This document shows positions 38,469-52,800 of a stretch of 64,000 bases of DNA, piece after piece. How positions within the stretch are numbered: the first letter of the stretch is position 1; each line of letters begins with the position of its first letter. The translations under genes and the position numbers were made by a program. This stretch comes from Monarcha castaneiventris obscurior (taxonomy: Eukaryota; Chordata; Aves; Passeriformes; Monarchidae). Location of the stretch: the NCBI GenBank assembly GCA_026261815.1, contig JAMPIT010000174.1:10354001-10418000 (forward strand), in the 5' to 3' direction. The notes under the pieces are model-generated. The model did not search any database, was not told where the DNA came from, and saw nothing but the letters and a program-made list of their open reading frames with translations.

Positions 38469-41400
38469 ATCTCAAACCAAGCCCAAGTGGTTTGAATATG
38501 CCAGTCTTACTTATTGCAGCAATGTAAGCACATGATGGTGGTTACTGAAACAAGCACACTCTGGACCTCTTCTCTCTTTTACACTTTGCATAATAAGAAT
38601 TGTCTGTCTAAAATGGGTTGAAAATATTCTCTTGCAGCTTTTTTTTTTTTTGCAATCAGTTTTTCCATTATTTTCCATTAAGACAAGTGTTTAATGGAAC
38701 TGGAAGGCAAATCTGAAATTTTCTAACTTCATATATGCTTCACATGTATGGATGGAAATTGTGACTCTGTAACTTTTGAGGTCATTTACCATTGCAAAAC
38801 ATTCAATCACATGTGCAGTGGTAAGAGAGAGGGGAGTTATGAGGTTACTCATAACTGGATCAGCCCCCAGAACCTAATAATGTATTTGGACAGCATTGTC
38901 AGGATAAAGGACCCTGTGCTAACTTGTCTTTAAGAATAAAAGTTTTCACAACTATGAGTAATTGGATCAGCATCTAGAAGCAGCCACTATGCAGAAGGTG
39001 CCTGAATAGCAGCTGATGTTAGAGTCTTAGACATATTTAAAACTCTAAATTTAATAGTCACTGCTTTCCCATTTAGTATCACTGCATATGTAAGTAAGGA
39101 TTTATATGTTAGCACAAAGGTGAACATTGTCCTGTTTTAATTTCCATTCTTTTCTCTGTCAGAGGAAATAACACACACCTGGAATGTGAACCTGTCTTCC
39201 TACTCGAAGAACGGTTTGACAGAACAAAACACAACTGTGATAAATCTCAAGGCAGATGCTGTGAAAGCTTCTCTTTACCTTGCCTAATATCATCTTTATT
39301 ACTATAATTAAAAGATCTCTATACTGTAGCAATAGTAACTAAAGGATAAAGTTAGATGCTATTTTTTCCCCTACACAGAAGAACATTTTATAGGAACATA
39401 ACTTTCCTAATAAGAAAATTGACCATTTATTTTATGCCTAAAAATGTAAGTTTAGAAAGTAAGAAAAGTAGCAACATTCCTAAATAATGAAGGGAACAAA
39501 TACCGTGCAGAAGGCAGAAGACCGGTTTCTAGGCTGTAGTTCAAAACCACTGCAGAATATGTATGCACGGGAGAAATCGATTATTCAACTTGATGGAGGT
39601 CAGCCTGTTCCATCTGAGGTCATTCTGATTGGTTTGGGCAGCTACCAAGCCAGCTGGTAAACAGATGCTTTCTTATATGTTGATGGTTTAGAGTAAAATA
39701 GGCCAAACACTTTGATTGTGGTTGATACAAGAAATCTGATAAATACAGCCTTGTGTTTTCTTTAAATTTCTGTTTGAAATTTTTAGGCAGCAAAAATATA
39801 ATATTATACTTAAGAATAAGTAAGTTGACAACATATAAAAACCATGAACTGAGACAGTGCAAAAAAATTGTCTGAGCTACACCATCCCATCATTGCTACT
39901 GTGCAATTTCTGATGGGTGTTTGCAAGCACTCTGTGTCAAAAAGTGCCATTTTTCATTTATTTTATAGTAATTCCCTGAGGCACAAAGCAAGTCCTGGGT
40001 GTATTCCTTCCTATCAAGGTGTTGTGTGTATCTGACTACAAGGCAGACACACTCTTGCAATTTTTCCAAGGAAATCACAATGTCTGCTGTAAAAGCTGCT
40101 TTTACTCTTCTGGAAAGATATTGTTAAGAATCAGTCACAGCACTCAGTTCTTTTTTTGTTCGCTTTCCCCTCCCCCTGTTTGGAGGAGTAGGGGATGTGT
40201 TGAGATGCAGTGTGAGGGTCTTTTTGTTTTGTTTTGTTTTTTCATGGACTTTATTCAGGCTTGGCCTTAATTAGATTGTCTCATAAAATTTATGGTCCCT
40301 TGTAGTTGGCAGGCATTGGCTGTTGAACAAACACAGCCACAGATACACTGAGCTGGATTCTTCTGCTCTTTCCTATATTCTCACTTTCTCCACTCACCAA
40401 TATCACCAGTGCAAATAATCAAATAATATCCATCTGCTGGCTTCACAGACACACACTGGTTGCTTCTCTTGTTAAATGAAACCTTTGTTAATTGTAATTT
40501 CTGTAGGTATCTGGTCCCATAGTAACTAAAGCAGGGAGGCAGGGAGGGACAGCACAGGGACAGAAGAGAGAGTCTGTACGAGTGCCAAGGGTCTCCAGAG
40601 CAAAACCACCTGTTGGTGTCTCAGACTGCCCAAGGCTGTAATGAACAGGACTGCTGCAATTACTCAGTGTTAAGCTCATCAGAACATACTAAAGGTGAAG
40701 ATTGATGCTGTGTTTCTTTCCTTAAATTCATAACTATGACCATTCAATGAAACTGAAACTGTTGAGCCCATCAGAAAGTTTCTGATAAAAGATGCATCTA
40801 GTAACTTCTAGATACTGCTAGGACATACAGGCAGCATGCTTTACAATTTTGTTGCAAATTTTGGTGCATGCATATTTCATCTACAGCATCAAAAGCATCA
40901 GCATATAATGAATGCAGGTGCATATGACTGGGCACAAGCTGAATGCTGAAATTAATGTGAAAGCCTACTTAATTTCATCACTTTCAGATCTGCAATACAG
41001 AATGAAAATTTAACTGCCCAGTCATCACTCAGCAGATATTTTTATGCTGTATGTTATTTAAGGAACTATCAAATTTTGTCACAGAAATGTCAAGTATGTT
41101 GTGTGTAAGTTAACAGTAGACATTGCTTCACAACACTGCAAACCTGGATATGAGATGGTGGAAAAGCTGCAATTATCTAGTAAATAATTAACACTAGTAT
41201 TGAAAGAAACTACTTTCTAAGACTTCACATTAACATGAATATACGAGAATAGAGGCGAAGTGATTAGCAGAAATGTTATAAAGTATGAAGAAATTCATTG
41301 CAACTGAGAAATGACTGGAGATTGAAAACACTCAAACTTTAGAGAGCAGATGTCCTGCCATTTGGGTTCAGCACTTTTCATACTCTCAAATCAAAATCAC

Positions 41401-42174
41401 ATGAGGGCCTTTGGAAAGCTGAGTTTTCAGGCTGTTTCCCCCTGTGATCTGTCAGAAGTTTTCCATTAAGAAGTACCACCCTGGACTGTATCTTGTTAAG
41501 ATCATGATTCTGATCTCAGTTCTTTCCTCTCTCTCTAATAAATGACCTTTCATAAGGATTTCTTCACTACTGATAATCTGTTCTTTTCTTACTCCATAAT
41601 TTTTTATTATCAGTGTCATTATTTTTTTCTGCCTGTTTCCTCAAAACAGTTGTAGCTTCCCTAGAGAATTCACAGCTTTCCAGAACCAGAATGAGATTTT
41701 GCTCCCAGGAAACTTTTCTCCCTCCATACTTCAGCCCCAAAACTGTGGGTTCTCCCTAAGAGCTGTGCTTCCGAATACTAGCTGTCAGCCTCTGGGCATG
41801 CCTTCAGGGGCTGCTGTTTCAAACTGCACAGCTTCCCCTGCAGTGCTACCTGTGATGCTTGGGAGCATGTGGTCCTGGGACATGCTGGCATCACTCCTAA
41901 GCTGTGGTCCTCTACTCTGTGCAGCCACCAGAGGACAGATCTAATTCTGACTTTTGGGAGCAGCCCAGGCACAACAGGCATATTTCACAGTTATCTACTT
42001 TCCCAGTCAAAAGGCCATAAATTGGGTAACACTTGTGATTTTACTCCAATGGATACAGCTGGGAGCCATACACACATAGGAACTGAATACAGAGCCTGAC
42101 TTTGGCACAGACTGCTGGAGGAAGCTGCATCCCTATTTTACTTCCTGACCTCACGTATCTCATAGTGAATAGTG

Positions 42175-42430
42175 AGAAAAAAGGAAAAGGTCTCAAGTTT
42201 CTGCAAGGTGGTTTAGATCGGATATTAGGAAAAATTTCTTAAAGGGTGGTCAGGCATTGGAACAGACTGCTCAGGGAAGTGGTGGATTTACCCTTCCTGA
42301 AGTGTTCAAAAACCCTGTAGATGTGGTGCTTAGAGACATGGTCCAGTGGTGGACTTGTCAGTGCTGGGTTAAATGTTGGACTTGGTGGTCTTATAGGTCT
42401 TTTCCAACCTCGGTGACACTGTGATTCTAT
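42175..42430 (+). mobile_element. CR1 LINE 3' end, plus strand
   Basis: Landmarks in order: GGTCTCAAGTTTCTGCAAGG, GATATTAGGAAAAATTTCTT, GGCATTGGAACAGACTGCTC, AGGGAAGTGGTGGATTTACC, GACATGGTCCAGTGGTGGAC, AGTGCTGGGTTAAATGTTGG, AGGTCTTTTCCAACCTCGGT and the tail GTGATTCTAT. It belongs to the same broad subfamily as the copy at 20338-20667. About 250 bp remain, 5'-truncated. Confidence 0.95.
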
Positions 42431-45400
42431 CCATATGACTGGGAGCTTGTTAGACTAAGAACTTTTTTAATACTTGGTTTCATGAGTGACGAAAAACTGA
42501 TTAACCTTGCCATGAAGGAGTGCTGTACCTCCTGGAGGTCTGAGGAAAGGCTCAGTGTATGAGACCTGACTGCTCCCTCACAGGCAATCTGAGCTCCAGG
42601 GCTGCAAAGGCAGCAGGGACTCTGGGCTGTACCTCTACTCTGACAACCTCACCCCTTAGCCTAAGGCCAAAAGTCCCCATAACTCGACCTAAAAGACTGG
42701 GGGTAGGGAGCAGAATGCACTGGATTTAAGGTTTCTAACTTCTTAAATGCTCTTTTTTACTTGATAGTAGCCATACCCCTCTGGATTAGAATGTTATGCC
42801 AAGGAACGGTTTTGGAATGCATCCTAAACCATGGGTAAAGATGGGTTTTTTCATTCTTTCCACATTGCCAGTCTTCCTCACACAGACCCACCCCAATGTG
42901 TCCTGCACTGTGTAACCACACACTGAAAATAGGGCAAGAGTAATACAGCTCAGCTTTGTGGTTCACCACGTACATGGCAACACTGACTCCGAAGCACAGC
43001 TCCAAAGCAAAGCCTGGACTCAACACACAGTTTATGACAGTGTGTGAGTTTTATCTAAGTGGGTCTGACAACTGATATGCTGGCATCAACAGTGTCTTAG
43101 TTAAAGTATTTATATCAAGAAATCAATAAGCCTCAACCAATTACTTCAAATGCAGCTCAGGATGAGGGATAATCCTTGGACAGCAAAATAAAAGAGACTG
43201 ATGGGATCAAAGCAACCCTCTAAACCAGTGGTGCTTAGTTTGCTGCTGGTGGTGGTTCATTTTAGGGTGGTTGGCATTCTGAAATCTTCAGGAATATCTC
43301 TGTATCCTTACCCTGAATGGGAAAAACAACATATCTCTACAGCTGCATTTTGATCTTGTTCTGTTTTATATTATGTTTATTATTAAAAATCCCTCATGCT
43401 TTATATTATTTTCATATGTTGTTTATGAATGGTTAACAGCTGATTATTATCTGTGACGCAATTCAAGCAATGTATTGCAAATGGTTGAGAGCATGTCTGT
43501 GCAAGATGCAGTTACAATCTATTGATCTGCTTGATGTTTTGGCAATTGACTGAGGCATTTGTTAAAGCAGGTATCATTACTTACCAGGAAAAAGAACAGC
43601 ATGGAGGGTGGACAAAGGGCAAAGAACTCCTGCAGTTTCCAGGCCAGTGCATGGATTTTACTGCCATCTCTCCTTATTTAGTGCAGCCTGGTCTAACATC
43701 TCCAACGGGTGTGATGTACTGCCTTCAGGCTGGTCTATCCTACAGTTTTCTGCCTGTTTTTCAGGTGTTTGCCAGGGTAATCTCCGTGCTGCAGCATGCA
43801 GGGGCTGTAAAGGTGAGTGTAGGGCTTAGTGTCTCTGAGTGTTACATTCCCATATAATGCCACTGAATATGAGAGTGTTTCAGATTAAGATCAGCTGCTA
43901 CAAAAGGTTTCCAGAGCCTGACTTCGGGGAGATGGAGGGGGCTTGGCTGCACACACTACATGGTCCAAATACAACTGCCTATCAGCTGCCTTTCATGTTA
44001 CAAGGAGCTTGGACCTGAAAGTCCTGGCCAAAAACTCATCCATTTTTAACTAAGAGTTTAGTAAGAGGTCAGAGTGTGGCCTTCCCAACCTCTATCATGA
44101 GAAGCAAAGCACAGAATGTAATTGGTTCCCTCCTCAACCATGAGCCCACTGAGTGTTTAAGGTAAATGAACCTATTCATGGCAGAGACTGAGTCAAAAAT
44201 TGAAAGAAGATTAATTTTTTTTTTTTGCTAGAATATATCAGAAAGGAAATTGTTTAAAATAAGATCCAGGCATTCCAGTAAGAAAAGAATTAATTAAAGA
44301 TTTTAACAGAGCTTATGATTTCCAGTTCTGGATCAAATTATAACCTCCAGTGTATGTCAGCCTACAAGAAAAAAAAAAACTTTTGCTGCCATAAAATCTG
44401 ATATATATTATCCTCAGTTGCCTAAAAAGTACAGATAGAAATTGTCTGGATAAAGAAGGTAGTGCATACAGTTTTTGGCTTTGTCACTGAGCATTTGGAA
44501 TTTATAGACACCGTAGAGCTCTGCAACAAAATGTAAATAGAGCTATAAACATATGCATAATCTTTGCTAAGTCAAATGAGGTCCACGTAATGTCCTGTAC
44601 TTGTCAAAGCTTCCTAAAAGCCTCCTCATCCTCAGGGAAAGATAAACTTTGATCATCAATATAACAATTACATATGCAGTAGATATGTAGCACTTTTGCT
44701 AGTTACAATACAGTTTTTTAAAAGCCTATTTTCCATGGGAATTTCATATACAGGGAAATGTAAGACCTTACCTTAATTTTTGTAAGTTCTCATTTTACAT
44801 TTGGATGGTTTTTTTCTCAGTATCTGATGACTTCCAAATTTTCACCTGTTCGTAAAAAGTAATGAAACACTGAAAGATGCAATGCAATCTTCATTCTCAA
44901 GTGGATAGAGCCTATAGCTTTGACTCTCAATTTAAGTTTGGCTGTAAGAGCACATGCAAACCCCAAACGAGTAATGTAATATTTCAGGACCAGCATTCTT
45001 TACGTAGCTTTGTTTTCACCCTCCCTCCTTGGTTGCACTCAGGCCTCTGGGTAGTCAGTCCTGGCTATTTTGGATGATCACAGCCATCTATAAAGGTCAA
45101 GTGATCAAGCTGTGTGGCCTGGAACAACAGTATATCACGTAGAGTATTAAGGATTATTCTGTTAATTTATTCGTGTGTGGTCCTGCATATTTCCTGCCTG
45201 TTGTTTATATTATACAGAATATTTTTTTCTAGTTACTCAGAATATGATATAGATACAGTACCTCTTTCCTATTTAACTAATCAAGTCTTGCTTTCATCCA
45301 TAAAGTCTTCATTACTGAAGTTTGGGATCAAACTAGGAATAGATGAATGGGTGTTTCTAGTGGAAGAACCATTTAGTTTGAAATATTTGCGGGAAATGAT

Positions 45401-46435
45401 TTGCGGTAAACATTTGTGTATTTATATGAGGACTTATAGCTGACCTAGATTACCCCAAGGGAAGGTTTTTGTGAAGTTTTATTCAGGAAAGTCCATGTGT
45501 TTCAGTAGTAGCAGAAGGAATTAAATGACACATTTCATCTATTTTAGTTAAATAAACATCTTGCATGTCTTTTTATCTAAATTAATCTGTTCCATTTCAC
45601 ATGCATATAGTTTCCCATGCAAAAAGTGACTCCATAAGCTCTCCATTGAAGCAGTATTGCTAGTGATTGAAAATAAAAGAACAGAGGCCTTCCATCTGCC
45701 TACTTGTCTCTCTAACTATGTAAGAACACATTTATCTATTTATCTCTCTATCCTCAAACTTTCAAGCCTTGCTATTCCTACACACAAGCCTTTTGTCGGA
45801 TAGTTTCCCAGCCAAAAAAGTGGCATGTTTGGTTTGGATTCCTTTTGTCTTTAATTTACATTTAGTCAGCTTTGACTACCTGATTTTGGTTTGTTCTTGT
45901 TGTTTCTACCTTTTCTTCCTCCTGAAAATGTACCCTCATCACGTGTTGCTATTCATTCTCAGGTAGAACACCTCTGCCTCTTTTACCTCAGTTTTTCACG
46001 TTCTTTCTTTTTTATAGGAGGCACAGATGTATTTTGTTATAGTGTAATAGTCTTATTCTCCTTAGAAAATACACTTCACACCATGTCATGTTGTTTTCCT
46101 GTGTTTTCTTCACTGCAGATTTGTCTTGCTCTTCCAGGAGAACACTTTATTGTCCACAGGTGTCAGATGCCTCCAAATCCCTATTAATACAATTATGTTT
46201 CATCTCTTCACCACCTTAAACTCTTATCTGTTAAAAGAGTCTTTCTGAGGCTTTAATTTTCTTTCTAGTCTTATGCCTCACTCCTCTATTAAAAAAAAAA
46301 AAAAAAAAATCCTATCTTCTTCAGGTGCTCTCCTGGAAATCCATAAGGCTCTTCTGCATTAAACTGGTTGAAAGCAGATTACTTTGTACATGGTCTTGTA
46401 GCACCTGAGGCCCAATCTAGCAAGGTATGGAAGGG
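42431..46435. other. Unannotated noncoding stretch
   Basis: No exon or transposon was recognised in about 4 kb. Open frames of up to 111 codons (43522 and 45114) have no recognisable domain and no convincing splice signals. A19 lies at 46291-46309. Confidence 0.65.
46291..46309. repeat. A19 run
   Basis: This is a homopolymer of nineteen A bases about 125 bp left of a CR1 fragment. No associated element body was recognised. Confidence 0.8.
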
Positions 46436-46526
46436 AATCATAGAATCAATGGCAGAATCATAGAACACGCTGAGTTGGAAGGGACCCATCAAGATCACAG
46501 AGCCCAACTCTTGACCCTGCGCAGGG
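46436..46526 (-). mobile_element. CR1 3'-end fragment, minus strand
   Basis: AATCATAGAATCA, a second AATCATAGAA, then CTGAGTTGGAAGGGACCCAT and GAGCCCAACTCTTGACCCTG give the complement of an avian CR1 tail and 3' end. The repeated AATCATAGAA reflects the multiple tail units of CR1. Homology fades after about 90 bp. The following GC-richer sequence to about 46660 is unassigned. Confidence 0.9.
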
Positions 46527-49500
46527 GGCAGGAGCTGCAGGGTCTCCTCATTGCACAGTGGTATAGTGGACACAGCATGTTCTTGTTTTGGCAATATCCT
46601 GGTGCCCATCCTGTGCAGATCTGCCCCTTGCTCTGTAGGACCCTTCTCCCATGAAGTTCATTACAGGATCGCAGCTTGCTCAGTGCAAAAGACAGGCTGG
46701 GAACTTGAAGACCTTAGTGACAAGATTTTACTCTTGTTACCACAGAAAGTGCATTTAAACTAGACCAGATGTGTTCCTAAATGTAAAGATGAGTGAGGAA
46801 TAAAAACTTGTTTGATTCTTGTTACCCACATTCATTTTTGATTGAGACGAGTGATTTGTTCTAATTAAGAAGCTGTAATACTGTCATGATTTGTTTGGAC
46901 CATGGTGATTTTCTTTATTTAACAGGAGCATTTATAATAATTAAATTAAATAATTTCCAAATTAAACATCCACAAGAGGAGGGAAAAAAATATTTTTTCT
47001 GAACAAATGACTGAAATGCACTGTGGCATTATCTTGATTCTAGTGCAGCAGTTTCACTTTGTAAAATTCTATTATTTGTCTTCATCATGGTTCAAAATAT
47101 AATGTCAAAGAAATAGAAGTGGAAAAAAAAATGATAAAGGATATGTTTTGTCTGGGCAGTCTGCGCAATAATTATTCTGTGGGTAACAGGAAAATACAAG
47201 ACCATTTATTTTATCTATTTGTTTATTTCCAGTTAGTTAGAAGTATATTGCTCTGCCAAAAGCCTGAGTGCACATACAAAGCCTCTTGTAAGAGATCTTG
47301 GGAATTAAAGGCAACTTCCATATACTTCAGAGAAAATAAACCTGTTATGAAAGACCTTACAGGAGCAACCACTGTGCAGTGCCTGTCCTGGGGTGTCTAC
47401 ACAGCTTCCAGGGTCATCAGCAGAAGGAACATGTGCATCCCTTTTTGTATCTCCTCAGATCTGTGGATCTCCATAGCACTTACACAAATCATCAGGATTA
47501 AAGAATGAAGTCCAAACCCTACCAAAATTCCCTTAATACCGACTGGTGCAAAGTAGGACATTGTTTAGTTTCAGGTTTTCTCCTGAAACAGCTAATATTG
47601 CCCTAAGTTTTGTAGGGAGGTGAATCATGAAGATATTTATGGGTCTCTTACAGCTGTTTTTTGCACATAGCTGTCCCAGGATATTCTTTTTCAGGTTTTT
47701 CTGACCTAAAAGTTTTTCCTCAAGCAAATGGGCAAAATGGATGGGAATGAGAAGAGCCTCCACTCCACCTCAAACACACTCACTGACAAAATGGATCCCA
47801 CAACTAAGAGAGCTGTAATTTCCTGTCAATGCGGTTCAGAACAGGCAAGATACAGCAAGTTTATTTCTCTAGTGCAAAATAAGCACAGAGACCACCAGTA
47901 GTGCTGTACAATGTGTACATTACCCAGAGCCAAGGACTTTGCCTCAAACCATGGGTAGACAACTGAGCACTAACCTAATTCCATTGAATATTATACTAGA
48001 AGGCAGTGTGTCTGCCCACAGTGACAAAAATTTTGGCTGTCAGTTGTAACTTATCTCATGAGCCCTTTTAATTTATTTCAGTTTTAAACCAGAATTGTAT
48101 TTTTACAGGGGAATGAATATGGACGTTTTGTAAAGCAGGTTTTTTAAATAAGCCTTCTCATTTTTAAGTATTAAGACTTCCATGGCCTCAAGACAAATGA
48201 GACTTAGACTTTTTAAGTCTTTGACTTCCACATTGACCTTTCGTCACTGCTGAGTTGCTGTCAGCCATGCAAGACTTGACAGAACAAAAGTGGGATTAGA
48301 TTTCAGAGACATTAACCACCATACCCAGTGGTCCAGACTCTTTAGTGCATGACCTGAGAAGTAATTCTGTCTTGCTGCCACACATGGAAATATGTAGATC
48401 CTAAAACCAAGTTCATTAAAGTATTTAAATAAACAAGATGGAGAAGAGGAAAAAGTGGAAACAAATGAGCAGCAGCTAAGAGAAAGTGGGCTTGGCAGCT
48501 ATGTCCCCTCCAGAAACTGATTATATGGACATTTCAATCTCTTAAGAAGAGCTTTCTTATAAAACAAACACCAAAAGAACGGAATGAAGTAATTTAGTGT
48601 GTATGTTTAGAAAATAATAAATCCCTTTAATGACTTGGGCTGTTAAAAGAGATGTGTTCTGAAGATATTTCACTTACCCTAATTTCCTGTTCTACCTGGG
48701 TGTGATCTGTCCCTGAGTTTCTCAGGAATGCCAGATCTGAAATCCAACATGATTTCCCATTCTCCATTGAAATGTTTTAAAATTAAACAAAAGTTTTTTG
48801 GGTTTGAAGCGTCAGACAAAAGAAATCAGAATTTCTCTTAGGTCTGGAAATCCCAGGTGAGGACACTGTATTCATGGGTTGCAGGCATACTTCCATGCTT
48901 CCACATTCTCATTCTGTGGCCCTTACTGAAGCATAAAAGCAAAAAGAAGAAACAGCAGACAAAGAAGGAAATACTAATTTGGTTCTTTTCCCTGAACTCT
49001 CTACAAGGAGATAGACCCAAGACTAAATCTAAATTTCTCCCTAATCTCTGGGAGATCTGATACAGTTCTGAAAGCCTTGTCATTTAAGAAATGAGGTCTA
49101 GGTTTCAAAGCTGAACTTCTCACTTTGGACCTATATCTAGTGGGAAGACCTCATTTGATATTTTTTTTCTTGTATGAAAATGTAGCTTAGCTAGATCAAG
49201 TGTGTTCTCTTCTGTTCCAGTTCTACAATGAAAACATCATATCCTGCATTTTTACACATGAAACTCAGCATCAGAGAGTCTGCTTTTCTAAAGAATTAAG
49301 CAGTCCCTCAAAGAATATAAAGACAGTTTTGCAGCTTCCAGTAATCAACTGAAAGAGCTGAAGCCACACACCACCAAGTGCAGAACTGGTGCAACTTCAC
49401 ACTGCTTCTTCAAATTTGTTCAAAATATTTTGATAGGGTAATTTTGTCCTGGCAGACTCAGGATCAGATCAAGTATCATCTGCTCTCCTGCAGCTACACA

Positions 49501-49794
49501 AAAGCAGCCCCAGCACAATATGGTGGGCTCTGGCACAGCTCACACACCACAACTGAGACTCGATCACACGCTCACACCACACCGAGATCGAATTGCTGCT
49601 GCTCTTACTGCAGAGATCAACTATCAATGAATATGGAACTGCTATTATTTGCCGTGGTTTTAAGAGAAATACTCCACTATTAGTAGCAAGTATTGGGCTT
49701 AAGGGTGGGACATGCTGAGAGTCCTCCTGTCCTATCTGATGTGACAGGGGTTGCTGTCTCAGCAGTCACTGAGGGACATCCTGTGCTGGGGAGG

Positions 49795-49826
49795 GCTCAG
49801 CTGAGGCACAGCTCAGCTGAGCCACA
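49795..49826. repeat. 16-bp tandem repeat, two units
   Basis: Two adjacent 16-base units, GCTCAGCTGAGGCACA and GCTCAGCTGAGCCACA, differ at one position. Each contains the palindromic core CTCAGCTGAG with a CAGCTG E-box. It lies in a locally GC-richer patch. Confidence 0.8.
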
Positions 49827-52800
49827 GTCACACATCTGCCACCTTGAAAACCAGACCCAGTTTCTGGGCCTTTAGTCAAGCAGTAGCTGCTGCAAGGCTG
49901 TTATTTGCACAGATGTATGCACACGCACAGGGGTGTTTTCTTAGAACTTTCTAGCCAATATCCAATTAATCTTTAACTACAAAACCTCTATTAAAAACTG
50001 GTTTCACTGTGACCTTTCCTCAGAAAATGCATTTTGGTCCTATGGAAGTAGGATACATTAAATGCTAAATAAGTAATATATAACAGTTCTCATAGTATTA
50101 AGTTAAAATACTTTCAAAAGTTTCTTTTTGGTACTTTTTGTACATTCTGTTCCAGTTCCACATATAGAAAAAAGCATCTATATATTTCTAGCTGCAATTT
50201 AATTTCATTCACAAAATAAAAATAAAGAAAAAATATAAGGAAAGTTTAGATCTCTATTATAAGCCAGATATTTCTGAACATTTATATCTGGTATAACTCT
50301 TGGAAAAAGAAAAGAAAACTGTTTAGGAGGTTCATAGTCAATTTCAAACTGTATAAACTTTTTCTTCTGGAAAAAACCCAAGGGGTTTGAGATTTCTAAC
50401 AAAGCAAAAGAATGAAAGATTAATTTAAAATATGTTAAGACATTCTGTTTTGTGAAGAACAAATGTTTTGTTTCAACTTCTAGCTTTTAAAAGCATCTCA
50501 AACTTCTGAGAAACTCAGCTAGAAAACTGTTTCAAAGGGATTTATTTTAGATTATTGAAACAACAATTTGTTTCTTAACAGGATGAATCCAAATTTACAG
50601 AGCAATTCTGCAATGCTGAGTGAACATTTTTCCCTAGAAAATGCTTATGAATCCAACTCCAATCAGTTCACACCTGCGTAAAATGAGTGTAAGCAGACGT
50701 ATAATGCTTCTGTTAGAATGTGGTATTGCTTCCACTCACAGGGGAAATCCTGGCTCCAGCAATGTCAAAGACAGTTTCTCAAACTCATTTCTTCACACCT
50801 AATTCATGTTTCATCTTTAAGAACCTGTGATTTCACACTAGTCTAAATGTTGCTACTCTTACTGGTACAGTTGCCAAATCATTCACATTAAATAAGCTTA
50901 GTAAAGTAAAAATTCAGATTTTTTACTTTATCAAGAGCCAAAATAGTGGTTCATGCCCTAAATATTTCCTGTCTAGACTACTATATTGGTCTTTTGGACA
51001 GATTTCCAACTTTTTTCCATTGTTGTTTCAAAGTGAAATATACAAAACTCTATAGCTTGTTTCTTTCTTTTCTAAGTTCTCAAGGAGATGATGGGCTTGT
51101 TTTCTTGCCTCATCATATTAGGAAACTATACCCCTGGTGAGGAATAAATCCTGTATTTATATTTGAATTGTGATTATATGAGAAAGCACAAACTGATTCT
51201 GTGAGTTAGTAGATTACAATAGATAATGGCAAACTTGCAGCACGGGCCTCCGAAGTACCCTATTTATTGCACTCTGATGAAAGATGAGGACACCCTGTAT
51301 TCAGTGACTCAGTAGAGACACTGAGGTCAAATATTCAGCTGGGTTTCATTCATTACTTTATTCTGAACATGTTTAACTGTCCTGGCTAAATTAACCATAT
51401 CATCTTCACGAGTAGCTCTACATAATTATATATATGGATTATCTAAGATTCCTGTCAGCCTTTTTAGGAAGCCTATTTCAGTGTGCTGAGAGATTTCTGA
51501 TCCTAAACAAGACTAGAATAAATGCTTAACTTTTAGACAGCTGAATTAGATCAGAGGAATCCTCTCTCTCCTTTTCTGATGTATACTTTGTGCTTTGTCA
51601 AGGATGCCTAAGAACTGTGGTGACTGTCCATGGAATGGTAAATTTGGAGATTTTTAGAGTGGCTAAACACTTCGTTAAGTGATTAATAACCCATTATCTA
51701 TTATATTTAATAACAGTTTGAGCTTGATGAAATTTATTACAACATTCAATAATTCTAGCCCAACCTTTATTTTAATATATTTTTCTCTAGCATTTGATTA
51801 ATATAAATTAATCAGGATCCATATAATACATTTAAGTAATCAATTATACATTTTCATATTTTCCTAAAACGGTGACTTTTATTTCTCTGATATGTTTGCC
51901 CATGCGTAATTTCTATCTGTGGTCTTAATATTCTTCAGAAAAATATGAATCAAGAATTCCAAATTGACACCACTCTGTGCAAGTTTTGTACTTGAGGCAT
52001 TGGCAGCTTCACTGCTCCTGTGATTTTGCAGCCTTTGCAATTTCAGCTGAGTGACTGTATTCTGTCATCATGAATTCCGTTTTATTAAGTTTCATATTTA
52101 ACATGTTTTCATACAGGGAATGCAATTCATGTATGCCTCCCAACAAGTAGTCCAACAAAGCTCAAGTGTTCTCTTGATCTTGTTGTGCACAGTTTTTAAC
52201 AAAGATTTTTGGAAGCTATCCAATAAAAATGCAACAGCAGCAGACAGGGAGAGGTCAGGCAAACAGTGCTGCATTATACAGGGCTACATGTAATATTGTG
52301 CTCAGGAAAGGCCGAAGAAATATAATTGCTCATAGGGACCATTTCTGGAGAAAAAGGTAATGAACATTAGTAAAATGTTTTAGAATCATCTTTAGTTTGA
52401 AGCAATGATGACGACCAGTGCCATCCCTAGTCTGTAAGATTTTCTTTCTCTATGAAACTTTCACATTGTTAATGGTATGTAAATCAAATGTGCTTTCAAA
52501 ACCACTTTTAGATGATTTTATGTTTCACCAGTTTTATCCTGAATCTTTGCAAATATCAGCAAATTCAAAGCAAAAGTGGTATTGAATAAGGTGTAGTGAT
52601 GACTTAATCACTGAATAAGGCTATGCATGCTTCATTATTCTATTATTTATTCATTCTTTTGTTATTTATTATTTAATGTGTTTTTGAAAGTAAATAATTA
52701 TGGCATTCTTGTGATATTCCAATGTACCTGTGCAGTCTACCTTGTCTAAATCTCAGTGTCATATTGTCTTCTACTCCTCTCAGACTGTTTATTTACCATG

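Larger units (their letters stand above)
31822..42174. other. Unannotated noncoding stretch
   Basis: No exon or transposon was recognised. Features worth noting are the CpG cluster with an E-box (33472-33522), two overlapping minus-strand open frames at 33594-34137, a palindromic CRE (35946-35953) and a pyrimidine tract (38269-38391). The open frames are under 100 codons and carry no recognised domain. Confidence 0.6.
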
